Assembly (NCBI RefSeq): GCF_003254295.1
Contig: NZ_QKZO01000002.1
Coordinates: 78,593 to 142,592 of the forward strand
Length of the DNA: 64,000 nt
Direction: 5' to 3'
From: Rhodobacter capsulatus
GTDB taxonomy: Bacteria; Pseudomonadota; Alphaproteobacteria; Rhodobacterales; Rhodobacteraceae
Within the stretch, counting starts at the first letter, position 1. Each line of letters begins with the position of its first letter. This document shows, in pieces, positions 49,464-57,436 of the stretch. The position numbers and the translations under genes were made by a program. Below the pieces are notes generated by a model. It was not told where the DNA came from. It was given only the letters and a program-made list of their open reading frames with translations, and made no database searches.

Positions 49464-50504
49464 TCAGTCGATTGCGTGCCAGAAAACCGGGAAGCCCGGG
49501 TCGAAGACGGTGACGGGACCGGCGCCGGTCTCGATCTTGGCGGGCCAGTGTGCGGCGGTGGTGGTCTTTTCCAGCGTCAGCGTCGCGGTATTGACCGGCA
49601 GGCGGTAAAAGCGCGGCCCGTTTTCCGAGGCGAAGGCGGAAAGGTTCGCAAGCCTGCCCTCTTCCTCGAAGACATGCGCCAGAAGTTGCATCGTGTTCGT
49701 CGCGGTGAAACAGCCCGCGCAGCCGCAGGCGCATTCTTTCAGCGGATCGACATGCGGCGCGGAATCGGTGCCAAGGAAGAACCGCGTCTCGCCACTCGTC
49801 GCCGCCGCGCGCAGCGCCAGGCGGTGGTGTTCGCGTTTCGCCACCGGCAGGCAGTAGTAATGCGGCTTGATGCCGCCCACCAGAATGTGGTTGCGGTTGA
49901 GGATCAGGTGATGCGTGGTGATCGTCGCGGCCAGCGTGTCGTCTTGCGACCGGGCATAATCGACGCCGTCCTTGGTGGTGATATGTTCCATCACCACGCG
50001 CAGCCCGGGCGTCGCGCGGCGGATCGGATCGAGCACGGTCTCGATGAAGACCGCCTCGCGGTCGAAGATGTCGATCGCCGGATCGACAACCTCGCCATGC
50101 ACGCAAAGGGGCAGGCCGATCTCGGCCATTTTTTCCAGAACGCCCCGGACCTTGTCGAAATCGCGCACGCCCGAATGCGAATTCGTCGTGGCACCTGCCG
50201 GGTAAAGCTTCACCGCCTTCACCAGCCCCGAAGCCGCCGCCGCCGCGACATCGGCGGGATCGGTGGTTTCGGTCAGGTAAAGCGTCATCAGCGGCTCGAA
50301 GGCCGCGCCTGCGGGCAGGGCGGTCAGGATGCGGTCGCGGTAGGCCGCGGCCTCGGCGCCGGTCACCACCGGCGGCACCAGATTGGGCATCACGATGGCG
50401 CGGGCGAAATGGCGCGTGGTTTCGGGCAGGACACCCGTCAGCATCGCGCCGTCGCGCAGATGCAGGTGCCAGTCGTCGGGGCGGGGAAGGGTGATGCGGG
50501 TCAT
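49464..50504 (-). CDS. pyrC: Dihydroorotase (class II)
   Basis: PyrC, 346 residues, cyclises carbamoyl-aspartate to dihydroorotate. Metal ligands are in WHLHLRDG near the N-terminus (HxH), the carboxylated Lys is in [12 protein letters not shown], with further His in PLCVHGEV and [12 protein letters not shown] and the catalytic Asp in FLGTDSAPH. The length fits the single-domain class II enzyme. ATG 50504 follows CGGGGCGC. It heads the pyrC-pyrE set. Confidence 0.95.
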   Translation of the reverse strand: MTRITLPRPDDWHLHLRDGAMLTGVLPETTRHFARAIVMPNLVPPVVTGAEAAAYRDRILTALPAGAAFEPLMTLYLTETTDPADVAAAAASGLVKAVKLYPAGATTNSHSGVRDFDKVRGVLEKMAEIGLPLCVHGEVVDPAIDIFDREAVFIETVLDPIRRATPGLRVVMEHITTKDGVDYARSQDDTLAATITTHHLILNRNHILVGGIKPHYYCLPVAKREHHRLALRAAATSGETRFFLGTDSAPHVDPLKECACGCAGCFTATNTMQLLAHVFEEEGRLANLSAFASENGPRFYRLPVNTATLTLEKTTTAAHWPAKIETGAGPVTVFDPGFPVFWHAID

Positions 50505-50681
50505 GCGCCCCGGTTACACCCAAGGCCGCGGCATTTCCAGTGCCAGCTTTGTCCGCCCACCCGCAGGCGGCTTCGCGCCCCGCCGCGCAGGCGGCTTCGC
50601 GCTCATGTGACCGTGGGGCTCTGGACGGCGGCCGCCCCATGCGTCACCCTGCGCGGGCCTCGGGGGAGGATGGAGAGACAC

Positions 50682-50996
50682 ATGACGACACGGTTCATCG
50701 CCTTGGCGGGCCTTGCCGCCGCCGCCGCCCTTGCGGGCTGCAACGATCCGGGCTTTCGCGGCGTGCCCGAGGTGCGCATCGCCACCCCGGCCGAGGTGGC
50801 GCAATGCCGCCTGACCAGCACGATCACCAACGAACCCGGGCTTTACGGCCCCGTGGTCGGGCGCGAGGCGGAACGCTATGCCCGCAACAAGATCCTCGAC
50901 ATGGCCAAGGGCGACGGCGCCAATACCGTCGTCTTCGATCCGGTGATGCCGGGCGAGCCGGTCTATCTGCTGACCGCCAAGGCCTATCGCTGCTGA
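50682..50996 (+). CDS. Small predicted lipoprotein
   Basis: A 104-residue protein with a lipoprotein signal peptide: MTTRF, a hydrophobic stretch and lipobox LAGC with Cys20. The mature part (QCRLTSTITNEPGLYGPVVGREAERYARNKILDMAKGDGANTVVF) resembles the DUF4156-like family of small outer-membrane lipoproteins; function unknown. Two Cys remain in the mature part (QCRL and the C-terminal YRC), so a disulfide is possible. ATG 50682 was chosen; an in-frame ATG at 50670 would add four residues. The 177-bp gap before it contains two near-identical GCAGGCGGCTTCGCG direct repeats at about 50563 and 50587. Confidence 0.75.
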   Translation: MTTRFIALAGLAAAAALAGCNDPGFRGVPEVRIATPAEVAQCRLTSTITNEPGLYGPVVGREAERYARNKILDMAKGDGANTVVFDPVMPGEPVYLLTAKAYRC

Positions 50997-51058
50997 TCCG
51001 CTCACGGATTGTTTACGCTGCATTGCAGAAAATGCAGGGCGGGGTTTCGGCAAACGTT

Positions 51059-51088
51059 CTTGTCGGGTCCCCGCCCGCTGCCTATATC
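51059..51088 (+). promoter_or_regulatory. Candidate RpoH-type promoter of the DUF1127 gene
   Basis: CTTGTC (51059-51064), 16 bp, CCTATATC (51081-51088). CTTG plus CC-TATAT fits the alphaproteobacterial heat-shock sigma (RpoH) pattern; it also reads as TTGTCG-N17-TATATC for sigma-70. Predicted start near 51093, 40 nt before the ATG. Confidence 0.5.
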
Positions 51089-51132
51089 CCGGCTCAGGGA
51101 GGAAACATTCTGCACCCTGTCAGGAGGTTTCC

Positions 51133-51369
51133 ATGAGTTATGCCGAACTGTTCGACGCACCCGCCAAGACACCGATCAAGGGCGTGGCGGCGCGTCTGTC
51201 GCGATTGCCCTCGGCCTTGGGCGAGGGGCTGGTGGAGATGCTGGAAACCGGCGCGCGGCTGCGCGAGGTGACCCGGCTGCGGGCGATGTCGGATGCCGAA
51301 CTGGCGCTGCATCAGATCACCCGCGACGAGATCGTCCCGCACGTCTTCCGCGACCGCTACTGCTACTGA
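51133..51369 (+). CDS. DUF1127 domain small protein
   Basis: A 78-residue protein with the C-terminal DUF1127 pattern: a helix RLREVTRLRAMSDAELALHQITRDEIVPHVF ending in an aromatic/basic tail RDRYCY. Small DUF1127 proteins of alphaproteobacteria, such as CcaF1 of R. sphaeroides, bind RNA and act in stress and phosphate or nutrient responses. Start ATG 51133 has a perfect AGGAGG ribosome binding site. The heat-shock-like promoter upstream fits a stress role, but no CcsR-type RNA is seen directly downstream. Downstream there is a long hairpin at 51397-51424. Confidence 0.88.
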   Translation: MSYAELFDAPAKTPIKGVAARLSRLPSALGEGLVEMLETGARLREVTRLRAMSDAELALHQITRDEIVPHVFRDRYCY

Positions 51370-51396
51370 GACTGCCGCCGCCGAGAGGCCGGTGAC

Positions 51397-51424
51397 GCCG
51401 CCGCGGGCCTGGCCCTGCGGCGGC
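51397..51424. terminator. GC-rich hairpin after the DUF1127 gene
   Basis: GCCGCCGCGGGCC-T-GGCCCTGCGGCGGC forms a stem of about 13 bp with one mismatch. No T-run follows, so intrinsic termination is uncertain. Confidence 0.5.
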
Positions 51425-51493
51425 CCATCCTCTTGCGCCGGGCGCCTGTGCGGTCGATACTGCGCGTGTCGAAGTTTGCCGAAGGAGCGGGCG

Positions 51494-51823
51494 ATGTCGC
51501 AAGAAACCCTGACCGAAGTGCGCGGTGATCTGGTTCTGGCGGCGCTGTGCGTGGGACAGTTCCGGGCGCCCTGCCAGATCGAGGCGGAACGGCTCTTGGT
51601 GCGCGCCGACGAGTCGCTGATGCAGGCGCTGCGGGCGCTCGGTCTCGAGATTGCCGCGGTCTTCGAGGTCTTCACCCCGGCGCCGCTGTTCGCGCCCGAG
51701 GAGCTGATCCTCGATCAGGTGGCGCGGGGCATCATCCGCCGTCAGGTCACCACCCATGTCTTCCGGCCGCATGATGACGAGGCCGCCGAGGAAGACGGCG
51801 AATCCGTGGCCGCCGCGGTCTGA
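51494..51823 (+). CDS. Hypothetical protein (109 residues)
   Basis: A 109-residue protein I do not recognise. It has no signal peptide or membrane helix. The middle part (CQIEAERLLVRADESLMQALRALGLEIAAVFEVFTPAPLF) looks like a small alpha/beta fold, and the C-terminal about 20 residues are acidic and probably disordered (HDDEAAEEDGESVAAAV). ATG 51494 follows GAAGGAGCGGGCG, a good ribosome binding site. It converges on the 318-residue protein gene with 25 bp between stops. Codon use is like its neighbours. Confidence 0.7.
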   Translation: MSQETLTEVRGDLVLAALCVGQFRAPCQIEAERLLVRADESLMQALRALGLEIAAVFEVFTPAPLFAPEELILDQVARGIIRRQVTTHVFRPHDDEAAEEDGESVAAAV

Positions 51824-51848
51824 TCCGCCGTCCCGTGGCGCCCGGCGC

Positions 51849-52805
51849 TCAGGCGGCGGTGCCGCCGGTCGCGGGTTCGGGCGGGGCTTTTCCGGGCCGC
51901 GAAGGACCGGGTTTCTCCAGCTGATCTTCCAGCGCCACCAGCCGGTTGCGGAACCGCGGCCAGCCCAGCCGCCGCACCACGTTGCGGCACAGCATCGCCT
52001 CCAGCCCGGGGCGGCCCGCGCTGTTCAGATAACCCGCCAGCCGGCGCAGATAGCGCATCGCATTGCGCCGCCCGCGCCACAGCCGCCAGAACACCGCGGG
52101 GGTGAACGTGCCCGCGCAGGCCTGCGCCAGCATCGGTTCCAGCGCGTCGAGCTCGGCCAGGGCGGTTTCGGGCGTGCTGCCCAGATTGCGGCAGGGCAAA
52201 AGCGTCACATGCGGCCGCGCCATCAGCGCCGCATGCATCGCATCGGGGCCGATCAGCGGATCATAGATCACATGCACCGCCGCCGCCCCGTCCAGCATGT
52301 CGGGGGCAAAGCCGTAACGGTCGGTGAAATTCTGCCGCCGCCGCCGCCGGAAGCGGTCATCCCAGGCGGTCAGCCGGGCCTCGAGCGTCGCCTGCGGCGC
52401 CAGCGCGATCACCGTGGCCCCCGGCGCTGCGACCGAGAAGGCCGAGGCCGCATAGCCGCAGCTGCCCGCGCCGTAAAACACCACGCGGTCAAAATCCTCG
52501 AAAAACGCCTCGTCCACGAGGCGGTCGACATAGGCATAGACGGCGGGATCGCGAAACCAGCTTTCGTCATGGGCAATCAGCGTCAGGCTGGAATGGCCGT
52601 TCGCCTCGGCCAGGGTGAAGCCAAACGGCAGCTGATCTTCGGAGCGGGCGCGGATCGCGGCGCGGATCTCGAAACTGACCAGAAGCACCGGGCCGCGGTC
52701 GGCAAAAAGCACCGAATGCTCTGCGCCGAGCGGTTCCCAATAGCCCTCGAGATCGCCCAGTTCCTCGATATGGCGCAGCCAGTCGCTGTCGTTCAGATCG
52801 CGCAT
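51849..52805 (-). CDS. Alpha/beta-hydrolase-like protein often named phosphoadenosine phosphosulfate reductase
   Basis: A 318-residue protein of a Rhodobacterales family that is usually labelled phosphoadenosine phosphosulfate reductase without support. The sequence shows instead an alpha/beta layout: SVLFADRGPVLLVSFE at the start, then RDPAVYAYVDRLVDEAFFEDFDRVVFYGAGSCGYAAS at 85-121, where GAGSCGY looks like a nucleophile-elbow (GxSxG-like) turn. The DRYGFAPDM and VHVIYDPL blocks follow. No PAPS reductase cysteine motif is present. It starts the minus-strand part next to the glycosyltransferases, separated by 185 bp without a gene. ATG 52805 has a weak ribosome binding site. Confidence 0.7.
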   Translation of the reverse strand: MRDLNDSDWLRHIEELGDLEGYWEPLGAEHSVLFADRGPVLLVSFEIRAAIRARSEDQLPFGFTLAEANGHSSLTLIAHDESWFRDPAVYAYVDRLVDEAFFEDFDRVVFYGAGSCGYAASAFSVAAPGATVIALAPQATLEARLTAWDDRFRRRRRQNFTDRYGFAPDMLDGAAAVHVIYDPLIGPDAMHAALMARPHVTLLPCRNLGSTPETALAELDALEPMLAQACAGTFTPAVFWRLWRGRRNAMRYLRRLAGYLNSAGRPGLEAMLCRNVVRRLGWPRFRNRLVALEDQLEKPGPSRPGKAPPEPATGGTAA

Positions 52806-52990
52806 CGTGCTGGTTTCCAACTTTCCCCGTCCATCGCCGCTCTCCCGCTTGTGTGCGGAAGACTGCCTGAACAGGGTTAATCTATCATTCCCGCCGCCTG
52901 CCGGAAATGCGCAGCAGGCAATAAATTCCGCTGGATTGTCAAGAAGCGGGCGCCAATTCGGTGAAAGGTGGGGCAGTGTTTCCGCATCGG

Positions 52991-54040
52991 TTACAGCCGG
53001 GGCGTCCTTGCCGCGGCGGCCAGACCCAGCGCCTGCATCCGCGCAGCGAGCGGCGGCGGCAAGGGCTGCGAGGGCGGGGTCAGCATCAGCCGCCCGAAAA
53101 GCGCGCGAAAGGGTTCCTCGGCCATCAGTTCGGCAAAGCGCTTCTGCCGCCAGGCCACGCCCGCGCGGTGCAGCCGGTCCAGCTCCGCATCGGCGCGCAG
53201 CCGGGCGATGTCCGCGGCGGTGGCCGGGGCGTAACGGCTGATCGTGCGATCCTCGATGTCGCAGAAATTGCGCTCGACCCAATAGCTCAGATCGAAGGTC
53301 GAGGCGTCGCGATTGGCCCGGCCGCGGTCGCATTTGAGCACGTAGCCCTGCATCGATCCCAGCGCATAGTGATTGAGTTGCACCAGCTGCCAGGGGTTTT
53401 CGCCCAGCGGCGTGAACAGCCGCCCGCTGCGGTAGCTGTCGGGCAGGGCGCGGCCGCTGCCGTCGAGCCAGAGCGTCTGCGCGATCCGCGCCGGATCGTG
53501 GGCGCGGGGGCGATGCACGCCGAGCTTGCGATAGGCGCCATCGTTGCGAAACAGCGTCTTGATCAGGCTTGCCCGCCAGGGCCAGGTCATCCCCGCCGGT
53601 GCGGCGCGCAGGAATTGCGCCGTCACCGGCGCATCGGTGAAATCGACGACGCCCGCATTGCCGAAGAGCCGCCAGGTCAGCGCGATCGCCGTCGCCTGAG
53701 GCAGCGCGGCCAGCAGCGCCGCCAGCGTGCCATCGCCCGCATGGATGTTGACGAATTCGTCGATGTCGAGGACCAGAACCCAATCGGCGGCGCGCATCAG
53801 CGGGTGCTTGTCCGCCAGTTTCAGCGCTGCCCATTGCGGCCCCTCGCGCCAGGGGCCGGGGTTGCGGACATGGGTCAATTCGCCCATCGCCTGCAGCCGG
53901 TCGAGCAGCGCATCGGTGCCGTCGCTGCAATCGTTGGAAAAGACAAGGAAATCGGTAAAGCCCACGGCGCGGTGATGGGCCAGCCATTCCAGCACAAAGG
54001 CCGCCTCGTTCTTCACCGTCAGGATCGCCAGCGCCCGCAT
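52991..54040 (-). CDS. Glycosyltransferase family 2-like protein
   Basis: A 349-residue predicted glycosyltransferase of the DUF23/GT92-like or family 2-like type. N-terminal block AILTVKNEAAFVLEWLAHHRAVGFTDFLVFSNDCSDGTD; the metal-binding DxD is Asp92-Ile-Asp94 in WVLVLDIDEFVNIH; later blocks are TWRLFGNAG, KTLFRNDGAYRKLGVHRPR and QLVQLNHYALGS. It is a paralogue of the C-terminal half of the next upstream gene, and its ATG overlaps that gene's stop (TGATG). The acceptor and donor are unknown. The neighbourhood suggests surface polysaccharide or glycoprotein synthesis. Confidence 0.82.
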   Translation of the reverse strand: MRALAILTVKNEAAFVLEWLAHHRAVGFTDFLVFSNDCSDGTDALLDRLQAMGELTHVRNPGPWREGPQWAALKLADKHPLMRAADWVLVLDIDEFVNIHAGDGTLAALLAALPQATAIALTWRLFGNAGVVDFTDAPVTAQFLRAAPAGMTWPWRASLIKTLFRNDGAYRKLGVHRPRAHDPARIAQTLWLDGSGRALPDSYRSGRLFTPLGENPWQLVQLNHYALGSMQGYVLKCDRGRANRDASTFDLSYWVERNFCDIEDRTISRYAPATAADIARLRADAELDRLHRAGVAWRQKRFAELMAEEPFRALFGRLMLTPPSQPLPPPLAARMQALGLAAAARTPRL

Positions 54041-56403
54041 CAGTGGTTCGCCTCGCCCGCGTGGTCCACGGTGAAGAAGAAATCCGGCGGCAGGTCGCGT
54101 AGGTGCAGATCCTCCGGGATCACCCCCGGACCGGCATTGAACACCGCCGAGCCGAAGACATGCAGCAGGCGGGAAAGCTTCTCGAACCGTTCGGAACAAA
54201 GTTCGGCGTAGAAATTCGCATAAGCCTCGGTTGCGCGCAATTCCGCGATCTTTGCCCGATGCGCCGCGACGGAATGCTCATGCGCGGCGCGGATCTCGGG
54301 ATCGGCCATGAGCCGGTCGAACTCCGCCCGCGCGTGCGGGATCATCCGCTGGATCGAGCGATCTTCCACCGCGTTGTGATTCATCCGAAACCAGTAGTTC
54401 AGCCCCTGATCGCGGTCGACATGGTTCACGCGTCCGCGGTCGCGCTTGACCAGAAAGCTCTCGGCCGAGCGCACGGCGTAATGGTTCAGCTGAACCCAGT
54501 CATAGCCGTAGCTTGTCGCGGTCGAGCGCCAGCCGTTGCGATACATCTCGCGCGGCATCGGCTTGCCGGACCCATTGAGCCACTGCACCTGATCCCACAG
54601 ATCGGGCAACAGCCCCTTCGGCCGGTGCACGCCCAGCTTCTTGTAGATGTCGATGTTGCGAAAGAGCGTCTTGAAGCCCCAGGCCTGATGCGGCTTGCGC
54701 ACGATCTCGGGGGCGCAGGTGGTGAATTGCTCGAGCAGGAAGCGGTCTTCGTATTCGTGCACATCCGCATTGCCAAAGAGCCGCCAGGTCAGCGCGATCA
54801 TGTTCGCCTCGCCCATCGCCTCATACAAAGCGCGAAGCGTGCCGTCGCCGATCTTCACATCGATGAATTCATCGACATCCATGCAGATCGCCCAGCCGCA
54901 ATTCCGAATGAGCGGCTCGCTCTCGGCGCTTTCCAGCGCCGCATGCTGGGGCGGCATGTCCATGCTGCGAAACGGGTTGTCGCGGTGCTGGCAAAGCCCC
55001 TTGCGCTGCAAAAGCTCCAGCATCGTGTCGGTGCCGTCGGTGCAGTCATTGGTGTAGATCAGGAAATCATCGACGCCGATGGCGCGGTGATAGGCGATCC
55101 ATTCGAGGATGAAGGGGCCCTCGTTCTTCATCGTGGTGACGATGCAGGTGCGCCCCGCCTCGGTCGCGCGCACCGGCGCGGGGCGCGGTTTCGACACCGG
55201 CGGGCGGATCGGTTTCGCGCCCCAGACCTCGGTCGCCACCCGCAAGAGTTCCGGGTCTTCGATGAGCGAGGTTTTCGGCGCCAGTTCCGAGGCCGCCCGG
55301 CCCGGCACCCGCAGCCCCATCGCGCGCCAGAACGGGATCAGGCTGGCCGGATCGGGCTTGGTATAGGCGATGCGCAACAGCCGCCAGGTCGCATCGAGCC
55401 CGACCTTGCCCGGCGCGACGCCCCAGCGCGCAATGCCGCGCGTGGCGTCGAATTGCCGGCACAGGTGATCGGAAAACCGCGCCTCGGTGCCCGCGCGCAC
55501 CCGCCAGGGATAGATCCGCCGCCCGACCAGCGTCACCATGCCGGAGGGCGCGGCAAGGCAGCGTTCAAAGGCCGAAGGCGCGCCGTCGGGGCGCGGTTGC
55601 AGGATATCGGTCACGTCAAGTTGCAGCACGACGCGGGCGCGGGCGAGGAAGCGCCATTTCACCAGCTCGAGCACGATCCCCTGACCCAGCGGCGCCCGCC
55701 AGGGATCGTTCGGCGGCACCTCCATCCGGTCCTTGCCCGGCGCGTCGGGGGCGTGAAACGGGTGGTTCTCCGACCCGTGATCGGGCTTGCCCAAGGGGGT
55801 GTCCGAGGACAGCACCACGACCGTCATCGTCCGGTCCCGCCCCGCCAATTCGCGCGCGATCGCCGCGGCCAGAGCCGGGCCGTGCAGGGCGTCGCTGTCG
55901 GGGGGCGAGCGGTCAAGGATCAGCGCAGCTTCGGCCCCGTGCTGGTCGTGGTGCCAGACCAGCCAATCGGCAATGGTCAGCGCGCTTTCCTCGAGCCTTT
56001 GTGCGAAAAGACAGAATTTGTTCGCGAACAGCTCGGTCTCGGCGGGCGCGGGGGGGATCTCGACCGCCACGACTGGGCCTTGCGGGGTCTCTGCCGCCTC
56101 CTCGCTGCGGATCGCCCCGGGGCACAGGCCCAGCAGCAGCGGCCCCTCGGGTGCGGCGCGGCCATGCACCATCACGCCCCCCGCCACCTCGCGCCGGTCG
56201 ATCACCTCGAAGCCGCCCGCGGGCGGATCGGTGGCGATCTGCCCGGCAAAGGCGGGATTGGCAAAGAACAGCCGCAGCGTGCGGCCGGGGCGGCCGTTGC
56301 GTGCCTCGGGCCAGATCACGGCATCGAGCAGCCGCAGCCCCGCGGGCCCCTGCGCAAAGCCTTTTCCCTGCAATTGCCGCGCGACGACCGTCGATCCGTT
56401 CAT
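54040..56403 (-). CDS. Large glycosyltransferase with tandem (one degenerate) GT2-like domains
   Basis: A 787-residue protein. The C-terminal about 350 residues are a full glycosyltransferase: TMKNEGPFILEWIAYHRAIGVDDFLIYTNDCTDGTD, then CMDVDEFIDV (DxD present), TWRLFGNADVHEYED, KTLFRNIDIYKKLGVHRPK and WVQLNHYAVRS. The N-terminal about 400 residues look like a degenerate copy: LTIADWLVWHHDQHGAEAALILDRSPPDSD takes the place of the LEW...H...NDC segment and VVLQLDVTDILQP the place of DxD, with Asp residues lost. ATG 56403 (MNGSTVVARQLQ). The next gene on this strand is the 349-residue paralogue. Confidence 0.75.
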   Translation of the reverse strand: MNGSTVVARQLQGKGFAQGPAGLRLLDAVIWPEARNGRPGRTLRLFFANPAFAGQIATDPPAGGFEVIDRREVAGGVMVHGRAAPEGPLLLGLCPGAIRSEEAAETPQGPVVAVEIPPAPAETELFANKFCLFAQRLEESALTIADWLVWHHDQHGAEAALILDRSPPDSDALHGPALAAAIARELAGRDRTMTVVVLSSDTPLGKPDHGSENHPFHAPDAPGKDRMEVPPNDPWRAPLGQGIVLELVKWRFLARARVVLQLDVTDILQPRPDGAPSAFERCLAAPSGMVTLVGRRIYPWRVRAGTEARFSDHLCRQFDATRGIARWGVAPGKVGLDATWRLLRIAYTKPDPASLIPFWRAMGLRVPGRAASELAPKTSLIEDPELLRVATEVWGAKPIRPPVSKPRPAPVRATEAGRTCIVTTMKNEGPFILEWIAYHRAIGVDDFLIYTNDCTDGTDTMLELLQRKGLCQHRDNPFRSMDMPPQHAALESAESEPLIRNCGWAICMDVDEFIDVKIGDGTLRALYEAMGEANMIALTWRLFGNADVHEYEDRFLLEQFTTCAPEIVRKPHQAWGFKTLFRNIDIYKKLGVHRPKGLLPDLWDQVQWLNGSGKPMPREMYRNGWRSTATSYGYDWVQLNHYAVRSAESFLVKRDRGRVNHVDRDQGLNYWFRMNHNAVEDRSIQRMIPHARAEFDRLMADPEIRAAHEHSVAAHRAKIAELRATEAYANFYAELCSERFEKLSRLLHVFGSAVFNAGPGVIPEDLHLRDLPPDFFFTVDHAGEANH

Positions 56404-56595
56404 GCTGCCCCCGTTTTGCCCAGTCCTAGCAGGGCCCCGGCCCGCTTTCAAACGGGCGCTGGTTTTTCGGGACGATTGTTTCGATGCGGGCGACAGGGGG
56501 GTGGATCGTTGCCAGATCCGCTGCCCGGAAATGGCCCGAAATCCGCTGCGAAATCGGCCAAAGCCCGTGATTACTGGGGCCTGCGGGCGCTATCC

Positions 56596-56623
56596 TTGCC
56601 AAGCCGGTGATTGCGGATAGAAT
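56596..56623 (+). promoter_or_regulatory. Predicted promoter of the methyltransferase-GT61 genes
   Basis: TTGCCA (56596-56601), 16-bp spacer, TAGAAT (56618-56623). Predicted start near 56630. If correct, translation must begin at ATG 56652 and not at ATG 56622. The gap between the divergent glycosyltransferase genes has no gene. Confidence 0.5.
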
Positions 56624-56651
56624 GCCCGAGGCGACAGAAAAGGGTGTGCAG

Positions 56652-57422
56652 ATGGACGAGCAAGACGGCAAGGTGGGGTTGCGGCGCAATCCCGGGCAGA
56701 AATACAGCCTGTTTCTGGACGAGCTGCACAGCCGGATGGTCTTTGACTGGTACATGGAAATCGGCTGCCGCGCCGGGCGCAGCTTTGCCCCGGTGGCGGG
56801 CAAGACGATCGCCGTCGATCCCTTTTTCAAGGCGGAAACGAACATCATCGGCGCCAAGCCGCAACTGCTGATCTTCCAGCAGACGAGCGACGATTTCTTC
56901 GCCTCGGGGATGCTGGAGCGGATGGGGATCAAGCTCTCGCTCTCGTTCCTCGACGGGATGCATCTTTTCGAATATCTGCTGCGCGATTTCATGAACACCG
57001 AGGCGCTGTCCAACCCCGATGGCGTGATCGCGCTGCATGACTGCCTGCCCTTCAACCACCGCATGCTGACCCGCGATCTGCAGAACCTGCCCAAGGGGCC
57101 CTGGACGGGCGACGTCTGGAAACTGATCCCGATCTTGCGCAAATACCGCCCCGATCTGGAACTGACGGTACTGAACTGCCGCCCGACGGGGCTGGTCCTC
57201 GTGTCGAACCTCGACCCGGCAAACACCGTGCTGCGCGACAATTACGAGGCGATCGTGGAAGAATGGACCGCGGTCGATCTGCTGCCCTATGGCGTCGGGC
57301 GCTTCTACGACTGTTTCGAAAGTGTGGATGCCGAGGCCTTTGCCGCCGCCGATTACCCGATCTTTGCGAAGATCCGCCAGGCCCCCGCGACGATCCGCAA
57401 GCCGACCAAGGTCACGAAATAA
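56652..57422 (+). CDS. Class I SAM-dependent methyltransferase (Methyltransf_24-like)
   Basis: A 256-residue predicted methyltransferase with the SAM-binding motif I DWYMEIGCRAGRS at about residues 32-44, an acidic loop KTIAVDPFF, FLDGMHLFEYLLRDF (DGxH metal/substrate block) and GVIALHDCLPF. The family commonly modifies sugars in polysaccharide clusters. The start is uncertain: ATG 56652 fits the promoter at 56596-56623; ATG 56622 would add ten residues. It is followed after 14 bp by the GT61 gene, in a two-gene plus-strand unit that faces the minus-strand glycosyltransferases. Confidence 0.75.
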   Translation: MDEQDGKVGLRRNPGQKYSLFLDELHSRMVFDWYMEIGCRAGRSFAPVAGKTIAVDPFFKAETNIIGAKPQLLIFQQTSDDFFASGMLERMGIKLSLSFLDGMHLFEYLLRDFMNTEALSNPDGVIALHDCLPFNHRMLTRDLQNLPKGPWTGDVWKLIPILRKYRPDLELTVLNCRPTGLVLVSNLDPANTVLRDNYEAIVEEWTAVDLLPYGVGRFYDCFESVDAEAFAAADYPIFAKIRQAPATIRKPTKVTK

Positions 57423-57436
57423 CCCCGGAGGGTCCG

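Noticed and set aside
51370..51480. A CcsR-type sRNA after the DUF1127 gene
   Set aside because: The region has one GC-rich hairpin but no CCUCCUCCC-type loops or terminator T-runs.
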